DNA of 64,000 nt. It comes from Desulfuromonadaceae bacterium (GTDB taxonomy: Bacteria; Desulfobacterota; Desulfuromonadia; Geobacterales; Pseudopelobacteraceae). Under the pieces are notes generated by a model. That model did no database searches, was not told the DNA's origin, and saw only the letters and a list, made by a program, of their open reading frames with translations. The translations under genes and the position numbers were made by a program. Numbering within the stretch: the first letter of the stretch is position 1; each line of letters opens with the position of its first letter. Positions 9,618 to 20,255 of the stretch are shown piece by piece. The stretch spans positions 1-64,000 of the forward strand of contig JAQUHA010000001.1 of the NCBI GenBank assembly GCA_028683855.1. Reading direction: 5' to 3'.

Positions 9618-10130
9618 TCAATTAAATTGCTCCGATGTCAAAAGGTAATCGTTAATCTGTCTAAGATCGTCCAGTTCATCCGCTATAGTGTGCAGAGATC
9701 TTAACAGTGAAAGGATAATAGATGGTTTTACAGGCTTTTCAAAATAGTGGTGAGCCCCAAGCTCTTTTGCTCTCTTTTCAAGCTCCTGGCTGCCAAACCC
9801 TGTAACGAGTATAACTTTCGAGTCAGGCTGCGTAAGTCTAATGGAGTTAATCAGAGAGAGTCCATCCTGATTGTCTGATCCTGCAAAACGAACATCCGAT
9901 ATAACAGCAAAATATCTCTCTTCCTGCAACATCGAGAGCGCAGACTCTATGTTGTCAGATATATCAAAATGGAATTTCTCCCTCTCAAGCAGCTTGCGGT
10001 ATGCAAAACATATTGAGGGCTCATCATCAACCATGAGCACACGATGTAGCTCGGGTAAAATTGCAGCTTCATCCTGCACTCTATGATCAACTTTATCTCT
10101 CTTCATTCCTACCTGTTCAACAAGAATCAT
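9618..10130 (-). CDS. Single-domain response regulator (CheY-like receiver)
   Basis: A 170-residue protein consisting of one receiver domain at about residues 30-150 with short N- and C-terminal extensions and no output domain. The acidic pocket D35-D36, phosphoacceptor D79 (VISDVRF), the Thr of VTGFG and the Lys of FEKPVKP are all present, so it should be phosphorylatable. A three-residue insertion follows the phospho-site (AGSDNQDG). The first ATG has GGAG at a good distance; an internal ATG eight codons later is an alternative. The cognate kinase is not in the cluster. It is the first gene of the minus-strand redox run and may be co-transcribed with the FKBP gene. Confidence 0.85.
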   Translation of the reverse strand: MILVEQVGMKRDKVDHRVQDEAAILPELHRVLMVDDEPSICFAYRKLLEREKFHFDISDNIESALSMLQEERYFAVISDVRFAGSDNQDGLSLINSIRLTQPDSKVILVTGFGSQELEKRAKELGAHHYFEKPVKPSIILSLLRSLHTIADELDDLRQINDYLLTSEQFN

Positions 10131-10289
10131 GCCGAAGAGACTCCATTTGCGTTTCCCTCGATATCCACTCTGTTATATTGGATTCAGAGAAGCATACTGC
10201 TCTCTACAAAATGAGATTTAGTCTCAAAATGATATGACCAGAACCATTTTTATAAATATTATTCTCATGCCGGAGTTTTTGTGATAATA

Positions 10290-10323
10290 ATGTCCCCTCT
10301 TTTTCAAAGAAGGGGCATTTTAA
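10290..10323 (+). promoter_or_regulatory. Hairpin plus T-run in the gyrA leader (candidate attenuator or terminator)
   Basis: Arms ATGTCCCCTCTTT and AAAGAAGGGGCAT pair over 12 of 13 positions around a 3-base loop and are followed by TTTT. There is no plus-strand gene upstream that would need a terminator, so the element would lie in a transcript leading into gyrA, ending about 55 bases before its start codon. The reverse strand has a poorer T-run. Confidence 0.5.
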
Positions 10324-10378
10324 AATTCCCCCCCGTTTTACGGTAACCGCGATTATAAAAAGCAGATACGAGGTATAA

Positions 10379-12934
10379 ATGCAGATCCCTGTAGAAATTC
10401 CACTCAACAAGATTTCTGTTAATATTGAAGATGAGATGAAACGCTCCTATATGGACTACGCCATGTCGGTAATAATCGGACGCGCACTCCCTGATGTCCG
10501 CGACGGTCTGAAACCGGTTCACCGCCGCTGTCTGTATGCGATGTACGACATGGGGAACGACTATAACAAGCCTTACAAAAAATCGGCTCGTGTAGTCGGT
10601 GACGTTATCGGTAAGTATCATCCGCATGGTGATACAGCTGCATACGATACTATCGTCCGCATGGCGCAGGATTTTTCACTCCGTTATATGCTGGTTGACG
10701 GTCAGGGTAACTTCGGCTCGGTTGACGGCGACCGCCCGGCTGCTATGCGTTATACAGAGATCCGCTTAAGACATCTTTCCCACGAACTGTTGACAGACCT
10801 TGATAAAGAGACTGTCAATATGTCCCCCAACTACAATGACGAGATGCTCGAGCCTACCGTCCTCCCTGCAAAATTCCCAAATCTGCTGATAAACGGCTCA
10901 ACGGGAATCGCGGTCGGTATGGCGACAAACATCCCTCCTCACAATCTGGGGGAGATAATTGACGGCATTATTGCTGTGATCAACAACCCTGAAACTACTT
11001 TTGAAGAGTTACTGGAGCTTGTTCCCGGACCGGACTTCCCTACCGGTGCAACAATATACGGTCGGAAGGGGATACGGGATGCGTACAGCACCGGACGCGG
11101 CATCATACAGATTCGTGCAAAAGCTCATGTAGAAGCCTCCAAACGGTCGGAACGCCAGGCAATTATTGTGACGGAACTCCCTTATCAGGTGAATAAAGCC
11201 AAGCTGATCGAAAAGATCGCAGAACTGGTTAAAGAGAAGAAAGTTGAAGGTATCACCGAAATAAGGGATGAGTCTGATCGGCAAGGCATGAGGATCGTTA
11301 TTGAGGTAAAACGGGATGAAAACGCCGAGGTTCTGCTGAATCAACTTTACAAGCAGTCGCAGCTTCAGGTCTCTTTCGGTATCATCATGCTGGCTATCGT
11401 TCACAACCGTCCTAAGGTTCTGACTCTGCGCGAGATGATGGACTGCTTTGTTGAACATCGCTGCGAAGTGGTTACCCGCCGAACAAATTTTGAGCTTAAA
11501 AAAGCGCTTGCCAGAGCCCATATTCTTGAAGGTCTCAAGATCGCTCTTGACTGGCTGGATGCCGTAATTGAGATGATCCGCGAATCCAAAACCCCTCCTG
11601 AAGCAAAACAGGGGCTTATGGATGGAAAGTTTGCCGACCCCGCATTTCTGGCACGCCTCAACCTGCCGAGACCGGTCGGGATCGACGAGTCAGTTCATCT
11701 GACAGACATTCAGGCTCAGGCTATTCTGGAAATGCGCCTGCAGAGACTTACCGGTCTTGAACGGGACAAAATTATTGCCGAATACGAAGATATAATGAAA
11801 CTGATCTCCCGTCTCCGTGAAATTCTGGCATCAGACACCGAGATTCTCAAGATCATTGTTGGCGAACTCACCGAAATCAGAGAGCGATTTGGTGATAAAA
11901 GACGATCTGAAATTGCCGACCAGAGTGCCGATATTTCGTTGGAAGATACAATCGAAGATGAGGAGATGGTTGTCACAATTTCACATACCGGCTATATCAA
12001 GCGGAGTGCAGTTGACCTTTATCGCTCGCAACGACGTGGTGGTAAAGGGAAAACCGGCATGAAGACAAAAGATGAGGATTTTGTAGAGCAGCTTTTTATC
12101 GCCTCTACGAAGGATTATCTGCTCTGCTTCACAGATGCCGGACGTATGTATTGGCTGAAGGTTTATGAAATCCCTGAAGGAAGCCGCACAACCAAGGGGA
12201 AGGCTGTTGTCAATCTTGTAAATGTTTCAGAGGGGGAGAAGATAACGACTATTCTTCCGGTAAAAGAGTTCAGCGAGAATACTTATCTCTTTATGGCTAC
12301 TCAGCAGGGTGTCGTCAAGAAGACATCACTGATTGATTACTCAAACGTCAGGGTAGGCGGCATTATCGCTGTTAATCTTGATGACAGTGACAAGTTGATA
12401 TCTGTAGCTCTGACAGATGGCAGCAAGGACATCTTCCTTGCATCGCGCAACGGCAAATCAATACGCTTTAACGAGGATGATGTTCGCCCCACAGGAAGGG
12501 TTACACGCGGAGTACGCGGTATGGAGCTGGCTGGGGATGATAGGGTTATCGGCATGGAAATAGTTGATAATACTCAGGTTGGTTCAACCATATTCACCGT
12601 CTGTGAGAACGGTTACGGAAAACGCACCGACCTTGAAGAATACCGAGGGCAACGGCGTGGCGGCAGCGGCAAAATAACCATAAAGACGACCGAACGTAAC
12701 GGCTCTGTTGTAAATGTAATGCAGGTTTCAGACGACAATGATCTGATGGTTATTACGGATCAGGGCAAAATACTGCGTGTTCCGGTTTCAGGCTTCTCGG
12801 TTATAGGGCGTAATACACAGGGGGTAACCTTGATGAATACTGAGGATAACGAGAAGGTAGTCGCCGTTGCCCGTCTTGCCGAGAAGGATGAAGAGGGTGA
12901 CGATGGCGTGATGGATGCTGAGAATGAAGAGTAG
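10379..12934 (+). CDS. gyrA: DNA gyrase subunit A
   Basis: An 851-residue protein, the usual length for GyrA, which introduces negative supercoils together with GyrB. The winged-helix and tower region starts at once ([21 protein letters not shown]). The catalytic tyrosine is Y125 in [10 protein letters not shown]. The quinolone-determining region reads HGDTAAYD, so the position equivalent to E. coli Ser83 is Thr and Asp87 is kept; Thr is wild type in several lineages and I make no resistance claim. The canonical GyrA box QRRGGKG lies near residue 550, followed by the beta-pinwheel C-terminal domain with a second related motif (QRRGGSG). The tail is acidic. GAGGT precedes the ATG. gyrB is not in the window. 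Confidence 0.99.
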   Translation: MQIPVEIPLNKISVNIEDEMKRSYMDYAMSVIIGRALPDVRDGLKPVHRRCLYAMYDMGNDYNKPYKKSARVVGDVIGKYHPHGDTAAYDTIVRMAQDFSLRYMLVDGQGNFGSVDGDRPAAMRYTEIRLRHLSHELLTDLDKETVNMSPNYNDEMLEPTVLPAKFPNLLINGSTGIAVGMATNIPPHNLGEIIDGIIAVINNPETTFEELLELVPGPDFPTGATIYGRKGIRDAYSTGRGIIQIRAKAHVEASKRSERQAIIVTELPYQVNKAKLIEKIAELVKEKKVEGITEIRDESDRQGMRIVIEVKRDENAEVLLNQLYKQSQLQVSFGIIMLAIVHNRPKVLTLREMMDCFVEHRCEVVTRRTNFELKKALARAHILEGLKIALDWLDAVIEMIRESKTPPEAKQGLMDGKFADPAFLARLNLPRPVGIDESVHLTDIQAQAILEMRLQRLTGLERDKIIAEYEDIMKLISRLREILASDTEILKIIVGELTEIRERFGDKRRSEIADQSADISLEDTIEDEEMVVTISHTGYIKRSAVDLYRSQRRGGKGKTGMKTKDEDFVEQLFIASTKDYLLCFTDAGRMYWLKVYEIPEGSRTTKGKAVVNLVNVSEGEKITTILPVKEFSENTYLFMATQQGVVKKTSLIDYSNVRVGGIIAVNLDDSDKLISVALTDGSKDIFLASRNGKSIRFNEDDVRPTGRVTRGVRGMELAGDDRVIGMEIVDNTQVGSTIFTVCENGYGKRTDLEEYRGQRRGGSGKITIKTTERNGSVVNVMQVSDDNDLMVITDQGKILRVPVSGFSVIGRNTQGVTLMNTEDNEKVVAVARLAEKDEEGDDGVMDAENEE

Positions 12935-12964
12935 CCTTAAATTTACTCTCACAATGTAGAATAA

Positions 12965-13001
12965 AGCCGGGAATGCAGTCGACAGATTGCGCCCGGTTTT
13001 T
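12965..13001 (+). terminator. Rho-independent terminator after gyrA
   Basis: AGCCGGG and CCCGGTT pair (one G-T wobble) around a 20-base loop, with a T-run beginning in the 3' arm. It starts 31 bases after the gyrA stop codon. Confidence 0.7.
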
Positions 13002-13100
13002 AATATATTTGGTTTCAGTTCTGCGGTACAAGGATCTGAAGCAGCTGTTTCTCTTCTGGATAGCGGACTTCCGGAACAGAGGCGCTAAAAGAGGTATTCT

Positions 13101-14600
13101 GTGAGCAACCTGCTGTTAATCACCGACATAGCACGACTTAGAAAGATTTTCAGCCGTCTGACTGATGACAGAAGCATACGTCTCCGCATTGTTAACAACC
13201 TTGAAAAGGGTGGTGAGGAAATTGCGCTGGAAAAACCCGATATTGTGTTTGTTCAAACACACTTATCCGGACTTTCGGCTGACATTTTACTCATGCATCT
13301 GAAAAAGCAGTTGGGTAGAAAACGGTCACGTTTTGTTCTTCTTGCACCACTCGACCAGACGACTCCGACAATTCTAAAACCGTATCAGGGGTTGATAGAC
13401 AGTACACTGGATGACAACAAACTCCTTTTGCAGGTTCAGGAGCTTACGGCGACACTTTTGAACAAAAACAGGAAAAAAGAGGAGACATTAGAACAGACCG
13501 ACACAGCTCTGACCAGACCCGCAACTGTTGAAAGTGAAAATTCTTCCGGCATCCCCGAACTCAGAACTGAAACGGAAACTGTGCAGGTGCAAAATGATAT
13601 TTCTGCTGCATCAGAGCTTCCGCTTCCCCTCCCCCCTGCGGCTGAAGCATCTCCTGAAGATGAGGGGATAACCTATCCCCCCCGCCAGAGGCTGAAGGTC
13701 TACTCTGATTTCAACACTTCGTTCGACTCTGCCGTAAGCAGCACACCTGAACCGGAAAAATTAGAGCAGGCAGCTGTTCCACCATCGGCACAGGAGTGGA
13801 ATGTTGAAAGTATCGATACGGCAAGGGCAAAACCTGTCCGTTCAAAAAGAGTAAAGCGGCTATTCTGGCTGACTCTTTTTGTTATCGCAGTTGCGGCTCT
13901 GACATATTTTCAGCAGCGGATGGCTTTAAATAAAATTGAACCAACAGCTAAGAAGGCATCATCACCTGTCGTAACTGCAACTCCGATGAAGCCGATTTCA
14001 ACTGTTCCCCCAAAGGTTGCGCCGCAACCGGTTCAGACGAAGGATGCTGCTGCAACCACAACCCCAGCTGTTCTGCCGGAACAGAAGGGTGCAGTATCGG
14101 ATGAACATGACAAGATAAGTGATAAAGCGGTGATCTCGGCGATAACCAAACAGCGTGAGAAAAAAACTGCACCACCTCCAAAGCCGGTTGTTCCCGCAAA
14201 ACCTGCAACTCCGCCTAAACCTGAAAAACCGCCTGTTTTCAGATTAACCACTCTCCCCAGTTTTGTTCCAACCAAAGGGGTTAACAAAAAGTACGCCGAG
14301 GAGAATCCCGGATGGGAGCTTTACACAGGCAAAGTTACCGAGTTCAAAATCCTCTGGAAAAACAAGGCTATTAAAGCGATTCAGGTTATGGACAGCGGGG
14401 GGATGGGGATCTCTGAAGCATTCATGCTCAAGGAGTTTAAAGAGGTTACGGGTGGGAATATGAAGCTCTCCCCCCTCACGTCCGAAAAGAGAGACGGTTT
14501 TGAAATTCAGCGCGGAAGCATCGCAGAAAACATAAAAGTAGTTTACTACCGCGACGAGCAGGAGGGTAAGCTGCAGGCTTTCGTTCTTACATGGCAGTAA
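13101..14600 (+). CDS. Membrane protein with N-terminal receiver-like fold, Pro-rich linkers and a C-terminal domain; unknown
   Basis: A 499-residue protein starting at GTG. Residues 1-120 have the alternating pattern of a receiver-like domain (LLLITDIARLRKIF, PDIVFVQTHLSGL, RFVLLAPLD), but the first acidic pocket and the phospho-Asp are not conserved, so it would be a pseudo-receiver. A low-complexity linker runs to about 250. A single transmembrane segment follows at about 254-270 (LFWLTLFVIAVAALTYF) after a KRVKR patch, which predicts a cytoplasmic N-terminus. A Pro/Lys/Thr-rich periplasmic spacer leads to a folded C-terminal domain of about 110 residues. No family recognised. It is followed by rimO after 54 bases, probably in one transcript. 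Confidence 0.75.
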   Translation: MSNLLLITDIARLRKIFSRLTDDRSIRLRIVNNLEKGGEEIALEKPDIVFVQTHLSGLSADILLMHLKKQLGRKRSRFVLLAPLDQTTPTILKPYQGLIDSTLDDNKLLLQVQELTATLLNKNRKKEETLEQTDTALTRPATVESENSSGIPELRTETETVQVQNDISAASELPLPLPPAAEASPEDEGITYPPRQRLKVYSDFNTSFDSAVSSTPEPEKLEQAAVPPSAQEWNVESIDTARAKPVRSKRVKRLFWLTLFVIAVAALTYFQQRMALNKIEPTAKKASSPVVTATPMKPISTVPPKVAPQPVQTKDAAATTTPAVLPEQKGAVSDEHDKISDKAVISAITKQREKKTAPPPKPVVPAKPATPPKPEKPPVFRLTTLPSFVPTKGVNKKYAEENPGWELYTGKVTEFKILWKNKAIKAIQVMDSGGMGISEAFMLKEFKEVTGGNMKLSPLTSEKRDGFEIQRGSIAENIKVVYYRDEQEGKLQAFVLTWQ

Positions 14601-14654
14601 TCAGGTTGATATATCTCTTTTTATTCAAACTCTAAACTGGATACAGGGGTTCTT

Positions 14655-16001
14655 GTGAAGGAAAAAGTTAAACAGAAAGTAAGTATGGTCAGCCTCGGTT
14701 GTCCGAAAAACCTTGTTGACGCCGAGGTTATGCTCGGAGTCCTCTCAACTCAGGATTACGAAATAACAATGGATGAAAAGGATGCTGATGTTATTATTGT
14801 CAACACCTGCTCGTTCATTAAAGAGGCAAAGCAGGAGAGCATCGACGCTATTCTTGATCTGGCGGAGCGGAAACATGACGGGCGCTGCCACACGCTGATC
14901 GTCTCCGGCTGTCTCCCTCAGCGTTATCAGGAGGAGCTGGCGGAAGAGCTTCCTGAAGTCGATATATTCATCGGTACCGGCGACTATCCCAAAATCGCCG
15001 AAATTCTTGCCGAAAAGAGCGGAACTGAGGGGCAGCTCCGATATGTAGGTGATCCAGACTTTATCTACGATGAAACATTACCGCGTCTCAACTCATCCCC
15101 CTCCTGGTTTTCCTACCTGAAAATCGGCGAAGGGTGCTCTAACTGCTGCTCTTACTGTATTATTCCGAAGCTTCGAGGAAATTACCGGTCACGCCCTGTC
15201 GACGCTCTGGTTGCAGAAGCTGAAAAGCTTGTTGAGCGGGGTGTAAAGGAGATCAATGTAATATCACAGGATATTACAAGATACGGCAGCGATTTTACCG
15301 ACGGAACAAACCTGGAAACTCTCGTAAAACGGCTTGCCGGAATAGAGGGGCTGCGCTGGATACGCCTTCTCTACGCATATCCAGATGGAATAACCGACGG
15401 ACTCATTGCTCTTATTCGGGACGAACCTAAAATCTGTAAATATCTGGATATCCCCATTCAGCATATATCCGACCCTGTTCTTAAGTCTATGAAGCGTAGA
15501 AGCTCGGAGAGCGATATTCGTGATCTTATTGCAAAACTACGCCTCGAAGTCCCTGAAATTGCACTTCGCACCTCAATCATCGTCGGGTTTCCGGGGGAGA
15601 CTGTGGATGATTTTAACAAACTGACTCACTTTGTTGAGCAGAGCCGCTTTGATCGGCTCGGCGTCTTCTGCTATTCAAGGGAAGAGGGTACTCCGGCAGC
15701 TGAAATGGCAGAGCAGGTATCCGAGCGCGTTAAAAGGGAGCGCTACAGAAAGCTGATGAGAGTGCAGGCACGCCTCTCCTTCCGCCACAACCGGACACTG
15801 ATCGGAACCACCGAGCAGGTTATCGTTGAAGGATTCAGCGAGGAGACAGAGCTGCTCCTTAAAGGGCGCTCCTCCCGTCAGGCTCCTGACATTGACGGGC
15901 AGGTTTACATCACCTCCGGCACAGCAAACATCGGTGATATTGTCACGCTTAAAATCACCGACTCATCGGATTACGATCTGATTGGCGAAATGCTGGAATA
16001 G
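14655..16001 (+). CDS. rimO: Ribosomal protein S12 methylthiotransferase RimO
   Basis: A 448-residue radical SAM enzyme that methylthiolates the conserved aspartate of ribosomal protein S12. It has the three expected domains: an N-terminal UPF0004 domain with the auxiliary cluster cysteines ([25 protein letters not shown]), a radical SAM core with CxxxCxxC in [16 protein letters not shown], and a C-terminal TRAM domain. The GCPKNLVD motif and the length favour RimO over MiaB. A GTG start at 14655 has AGGGG upstream; an ATG ten codons later would still keep every domain. A histidine kinase gene follows after 9 bases. Confidence 0.96.
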   Translation: MKEKVKQKVSMVSLGCPKNLVDAEVMLGVLSTQDYEITMDEKDADVIIVNTCSFIKEAKQESIDAILDLAERKHDGRCHTLIVSGCLPQRYQEELAEELPEVDIFIGTGDYPKIAEILAEKSGTEGQLRYVGDPDFIYDETLPRLNSSPSWFSYLKIGEGCSNCCSYCIIPKLRGNYRSRPVDALVAEAEKLVERGVKEINVISQDITRYGSDFTDGTNLETLVKRLAGIEGLRWIRLLYAYPDGITDGLIALIRDEPKICKYLDIPIQHISDPVLKSMKRRSSESDIRDLIAKLRLEVPEIALRTSIIVGFPGETVDDFNKLTHFVEQSRFDRLGVFCYSREEGTPAAEMAEQVSERVKRERYRKLMRVQARLSFRHNRTLIGTTEQVIVEGFSEETELLLKGRSSRQAPDIDGQVYITSGTANIGDIVTLKITDSSDYDLIGEMLE

Positions 16002-16010
16002 AAGATAACC

Positions 16011-17423
16011 ATGAAGCTGAACGCCAAGCTGATTATCATAATGCTTTCACTGCTTGTTCTGACCTTACTGACTCTCTTCATGCTGAATCAGTTTTCCCAG
16101 AATGCCCTTGTAAATGAGATTCAGGACAGCTCTCAGGAGATCAGCAAAGCCATTCAGATGAGTATCGAGGACTTGACATCCAATACCGAGACCTCACGCC
16201 TTAATGATTATCTTATAAAAGCACGCGACAAAGGGATAAGCGAAATCAACATAATCAACACCGAAGGTGAGATTGTTGACTCGTCAGACCCAGAGAAGAT
16301 CGGCAAAAAGCGGGAACTTAAAAAGCTGGAGAAGGGGGTTCACGCTGTAAAAAGAACTGATGAGAGACCGGCTCTCTCACATAAACCGTACGAAGTGGTT
16401 GTACCGGTTATTGTTGGTGATGAACAGCTGGGATATGTTCAGATCAATATGCTGCTCGACAATATCAGTGATATACAGCGTGAGAATTTCATCCGACGGC
16501 TCTTTGCCACCGGCATGGTTTTTACCGTCGGCATTGCACTTACAATTTTCCTTGCCCGCAGGTATACAACTCCAATCAAAGACCTGGTCGAGTATTTTAA
16601 AAGGGTATCCGCCGGCGATCTCTCCGTTACCATCCCTGTCGAAAACAACAACGAAATAGGTGAGATGGCTGCAGGCTTCAACAATATGGTTGGAAAACTA
16701 CGAGAGCGTGAGGCTCTGGAAAAGCGGCTTTACGAAGCAGAACACCTCTCACGCGTCGGACAGCTTGCCTCCGGTATCGCACACGAAATCAGAAACCCGC
16801 TTAATTACATAAGCCTCGCAATAGACCACCTTAGAACGGAGATGCTCCCCTGCTGCGGCGATAAAGCTTCTGAACTTGAAGAGTTAACGGCAAAGATCAA
16901 GGAGGAGGTTCGCCGCGCAAACTATATGGTTGTAAACTTTATGAACTACGGCCGCCCACTTAAGCTCCGAAGAGCAGAAGTAGCCTACACCGAGCTCCTC
17001 GCCAAAGTGCTGCCTCTGGTTCAGAATCGCTTAACCGAACAGCAGATTGTGCTAAAGCAGCAGATACCTTCCGACCTCCCCCCTTTATGGATTGACGGAG
17101 AACTTTTCCGGAACTGCATACTCAATTTTCTCACCAACGCATCCCAGGCGATGCCTGAGGGGGGGAGTATTACTCTCGGTGCCTCTCTTGAAGATAAAAG
17201 GCTGAAACTGTTCTTTAAGGACGAAGGGAGAGGTATTGCCCCAGATGATCTGAACAAGATATTTCAACCCTATTTTACAACCAAAGATGTCGGAATCGGC
17301 CTCGGACTGGCAATTACCGAACGGATTATAAAGGAGCATTCAGGGAGTATTGAGGTCGAAAGCGCCATAGGAAAAGGTACCACATTTACCGTTTACCTGC
17401 CGATACAACCGACTGAAAGCTGA
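16011..17423 (+). CDS. Membrane sensor histidine kinase (HAMP, HisKA, HATPase)
   Basis: A 470-residue kinase with two transmembrane segments (about 7-26 and 164-183) enclosing a periplasmic sensor region of about 135 residues with a single-Cache-like pattern (INIINTEGEIVDSSDPEKIG). HAMP follows at about 184-236. The H-box is HEIRNPL with H258 as phosphoacceptor. The ATPase has an N-box (NFLTNASQAMPEGG), G1 (DEGRGIAP), an F-box and G2 (GIGLGLAI). The kinase domain resembles the NtrB/ZraS group, matching the NtrC-type regulator 47 bases downstream, which should be its partner. The ligand is unknown. Confidence 0.93.
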   Translation: MKLNAKLIIIMLSLLVLTLLTLFMLNQFSQNALVNEIQDSSQEISKAIQMSIEDLTSNTETSRLNDYLIKARDKGISEINIINTEGEIVDSSDPEKIGKKRELKKLEKGVHAVKRTDERPALSHKPYEVVVPVIVGDEQLGYVQINMLLDNISDIQRENFIRRLFATGMVFTVGIALTIFLARRYTTPIKDLVEYFKRVSAGDLSVTIPVENNNEIGEMAAGFNNMVGKLREREALEKRLYEAEHLSRVGQLASGIAHEIRNPLNYISLAIDHLRTEMLPCCGDKASELEELTAKIKEEVRRANYMVVNFMNYGRPLKLRRAEVAYTELLAKVLPLVQNRLTEQQIVLKQQIPSDLPPLWIDGELFRNCILNFLTNASQAMPEGGSITLGASLEDKRLKLFFKDEGRGIAPDDLNKIFQPYFTTKDVGIGLGLAITERIIKEHSGSIEVESAIGKGTTFTVYLPIQPTES

Positions 17424-17470
17424 AAGTTCACCCACTCAGACCCCTGAATTCCGCTGGAGATGAATCCATT

Positions 17471-18856
17471 ATGAGATTAAAAGGTAGTATACTTGTAGTT
17501 GATGATGAAAAAGGGCAGAGGGACATCCTTAACCTGATACTGAAAAAAGAGGGTTACGATGTTGTTGTTGTCCCTGGTGTGAATGAAGCGCTGGAACAAC
17601 TCGAAAAACGGGAATTCGATCTGATAATTACCGATCTGAAAATGCACGGTTTGAGCGGACTTGATCTTCTGGAGAGGGCTCTTGCGGATGATCCCGAACA
17701 GTGCATCATAATGATGACAGCTCACGGTTCGGTCGATTCGGCTGTAGAAGCCATGCGGAAAGGTGCTTTTGACTACCTTGAAAAACCGCTTGAGCGGGAC
17801 AATCTTGTAATGACTCTCCTCCGGACTTTTGAACGTATCGACTTGATCAGGGAGAATCGGGTTTTGCAGAAGCGGATTGACTCAATCGCAACTATCCCGA
17901 ATATGCAGGGTGAGCACCCCAAAATGAAGGAGGTATTCCGCGTTATTGCTAAAGTTGCCCCTTCTAATTCAACAGTTTTGATCGTAGGTGAATCCGGAAC
18001 AGGCAAAGAGCTGATTGCGCGGGCGATACACGATGGCAGTCCCCGCAGAGAGAAACCCTTTATTGCCATAAACTGTGCTGCTATACCTGACACCCTTATC
18101 GAAAGTGAGCTTTTTGGGCACGAAAAGGGGAGTTTTACCGGTGCTAACGCCCGCGAAATCGGTATCTTTGAAGCGGCTGACGGCGGCACGGTTTTTCTTG
18201 ATGAAATCGGTGAGATGAATGTAGCGATGCAGGCGAAACTGCTCCGCGCTATTCAGGAGAAGGAGATTCGCCGTGTTGGAGGCAAGGTGAATATTGCTCT
18301 GGATGTCCGTCTGGTTTCCGCGACAAACAAAGATCTTGAGCAGGAGATAAAAAAAGGGAGTTTCCGTGAGGATCTGTTCTATCGGCTGAATGTTATAAGG
18401 GTTAATCTTCCGCCACTCAGGGAACGCGGGAGCGATATAAAGACTCTGGCGGAGTTCTTTCTGGAGAAATACAGCAAGGCAGCCGGCATCTCAATAGACG
18501 GCATTTCAAAGCGTTCGCTTAAACTGTTGATGAACTACAACTGGCCCGGTAACGTCCGTCAGCTTGAGTCAGTAATTGAGCGTTCGATCCTGATGGCGGA
18601 GAGCAACTACATTGAACCTGACGATCTCCCGACAGAGATATCCGTTTCCGGCTCACCGGTTGACAGTATAAGTTTTAACCTGCCGCCGGAAGGGATCGAT
18701 TTTGAGGCACTTGAAAAAGGGCTTATTTCAAAAGCGATGGAGCGGGCAGAGTGGGTGATAGGTAAAGCCGCCCCGCTGCTGGGGATGAGTTATAAAACGC
18801 TGCAGTACCGTCTTGATAAGTTTGAAATAGAGCGACCTGACAAGAAGAGCAGATAG
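17471..18856 (+). CDS. Sigma-54-dependent response regulator (NtrC family)
   Basis: A 461-residue enhancer-binding protein. The receiver domain (1-120) has D11-D12, phosphoacceptor D55 (IITDLKMHG), the Thr of MMTAHGS and the Lys of LEKPL. The AAA+ domain has Walker A GESGTGKE at 173-180, a Walker B stretch ending in FLDEIGEM, and the sigma-54 contact loop as GSFTGA (about 220-225) with Ser replacing the usual Ala. A Fis-type helix-turn-helix closes the protein (LLGMSYKTLQYRLDKFEI). It forms a two-component pair with the kinase just upstream. Its stop codon directly abuts the end of the convergent outer-membrane gene, with no room for a terminator. Confidence 0.95.
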   Translation: MRLKGSILVVDDEKGQRDILNLILKKEGYDVVVVPGVNEALEQLEKREFDLIITDLKMHGLSGLDLLERALADDPEQCIIMMTAHGSVDSAVEAMRKGAFDYLEKPLERDNLVMTLLRTFERIDLIRENRVLQKRIDSIATIPNMQGEHPKMKEVFRVIAKVAPSNSTVLIVGESGTGKELIARAIHDGSPRREKPFIAINCAAIPDTLIESELFGHEKGSFTGANAREIGIFEAADGGTVFLDEIGEMNVAMQAKLLRAIQEKEIRRVGGKVNIALDVRLVSATNKDLEQEIKKGSFREDLFYRLNVIRVNLPPLRERGSDIKTLAEFFLEKYSKAAGISIDGISKRSLKLLMNYNWPGNVRQLESVIERSILMAESNYIEPDDLPTEISVSGSPVDSISFNLPPEGIDFEALEKGLISKAMERAEWVIGKAAPLLGMSYKTLQYRLDKFEIERPDKKSR

Positions 18857-20131
18857 TTAGAACGGATATCCCAGCCCGACAAAGACGGCTGGCCCATCTT
18901 TTCCGATTCCAATGTCCAGCCTCCCGATAATATTCGGTCGGACAACGGCACGGATACCTACTCCCGGGTTGAATTCAAAATTTGAACTGTCAGCTTTTTT
19001 CAGAGATTCCATCACTGCACCCATATCAATAAACGGAGCGATTTCCCAATCGGCAGTCACCCCGAATATCTCCCACCTGATTAATCTTATCCGCTCTTCC
19101 AGATTGCACAGAAGAAAACTGTTGTCTATGAAACGGTTTCGCCCGTAACCGCGCAGAGTGGTCTCGCCACCCAGAATGCTCTGCTCCAGAAATGGAACTC
19201 TCTCTCCGAGAGTCTGGTTATACATAAGACGAAATACGCTTATAAAGCGTGATTCCGCAAACGGTATATAACCTTTAGCCTCAACCTCATAATGACGGTA
19301 ATTTTCAGCTCCACCAAGATCCTTAATCGTCGGTTCGAATGAGATGCGGGTATAACCACCGTATGTCGGCATATCCCTGCTATCCAGAGTGCTGTAGACA
19401 AGCGCAACTCTGGCGGCATGAGTTGTAAATCCGTCTATGCCAGGTACTGTTGCAGTCGTAAATCTATCTCTGATATCCGGTAAACTCTCAAAAGCTCCGC
19501 GCTGTATCTTTACATCTCTAAATCTGTCACCGACTGTTATCTGAAAATGCCGCCCTATCTGATATCCGGCGGAAATATTGTAGCCTACTTCATTATCAGC
19601 GTAATTAGTCTCCATCTGCTGCTTGCTTTTGGCGTTAAAACCGAAAAAACGTGATGAACCGTCTGATAATTTAAAGAAAAAACCATTAAGCTCCAGCTTC
19701 CTATCAAGAAAGGAGCTGTCTTTTATTCTCAGTTCGTAATCATGATTCACCCTTCCGGACTGAGACAGATTGAACTCCATATTTCTATCTGGAATCGGGT
19801 AGTATGCTCCGTACAGAGAGGCGGTCAGACCAAATGTATCGTTGTAAGTGACCTGAGGAGCAAGCAGGGTAGTAACTTCATCCTGCCGATTATGAGCAAG
19901 AAATGCGGTCAGCGCCCCGTAAGTGACACCCTCATTAGGGCTTGCAGCGATTACAGGAAGCGGAATGGAGACGAGTTTCACAGCCCCCTCTTCAGGATCA
20001 GCCCCCCCTGCTGCAAGCCAGAAACTGTCACGGGGAATATAGCTGGTACAACCGACCGTCAGCATCATGATAGATGCCAGGATTATATGAACACACCGGA
20101 GAGGCATGACTGTTGAGAAGGTAGTCTGCAT
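18857..20131 (-). CDS. Omp85/surface-antigen-like outer-membrane beta-barrel
   Basis: About 424 residues. The N-terminus is a signal sequence with a lipobox-like end (MMLTVGC), followed by alternating beta-strand sequence typical of a 16-strand barrel. The Omp85 strand motif GGETTLRGYGRNRF and a C-terminal aromatic (VFVGLGYPF, a BAM recognition signal) support the BamA/TamA C-terminal 'surface antigen D15' family. No POTRA domains are visible, so it is a barrel-only relative, possibly a patatin-type or unassigned porin. Start choice is uncertain: GTG at 20149, ATG at 20131 (used here) or ATG at 20107, none with a strong ribosome-binding site. It is divergent from proA and shares about 125 bases with its promoter region. 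Confidence 0.78.
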   Translation of the reverse strand: MQTTFSTVMPLRCVHIILASIMMLTVGCTSYIPRDSFWLAAGGADPEEGAVKLVSIPLPVIAASPNEGVTYGALTAFLAHNRQDEVTTLLAPQVTYNDTFGLTASLYGAYYPIPDRNMEFNLSQSGRVNHDYELRIKDSSFLDRKLELNGFFFKLSDGSSRFFGFNAKSKQQMETNYADNEVGYNISAGYQIGRHFQITVGDRFRDVKIQRGAFESLPDIRDRFTTATVPGIDGFTTHAARVALVYSTLDSRDMPTYGGYTRISFEPTIKDLGGAENYRHYEVEAKGYIPFAESRFISVFRLMYNQTLGERVPFLEQSILGGETTLRGYGRNRFIDNSFLLCNLEERIRLIRWEIFGVTADWEIAPFIDMGAVMESLKKADSSNFEFNPGVGIRAVVRPNIIGRLDIGIGKDGPAVFVGLGYPF

Positions 20132-20255
20132 GAAGCGTTCTTGTAGCACCGGGGCGGGATGTGTGTCAATTATCTTGCCGGCTGGCTGCTTTTTGCGTAC
20201 TATTCCCGATCTGTTACTGCTGACAGTTCTATTTTATAAATTGGAGCTTAAATGT

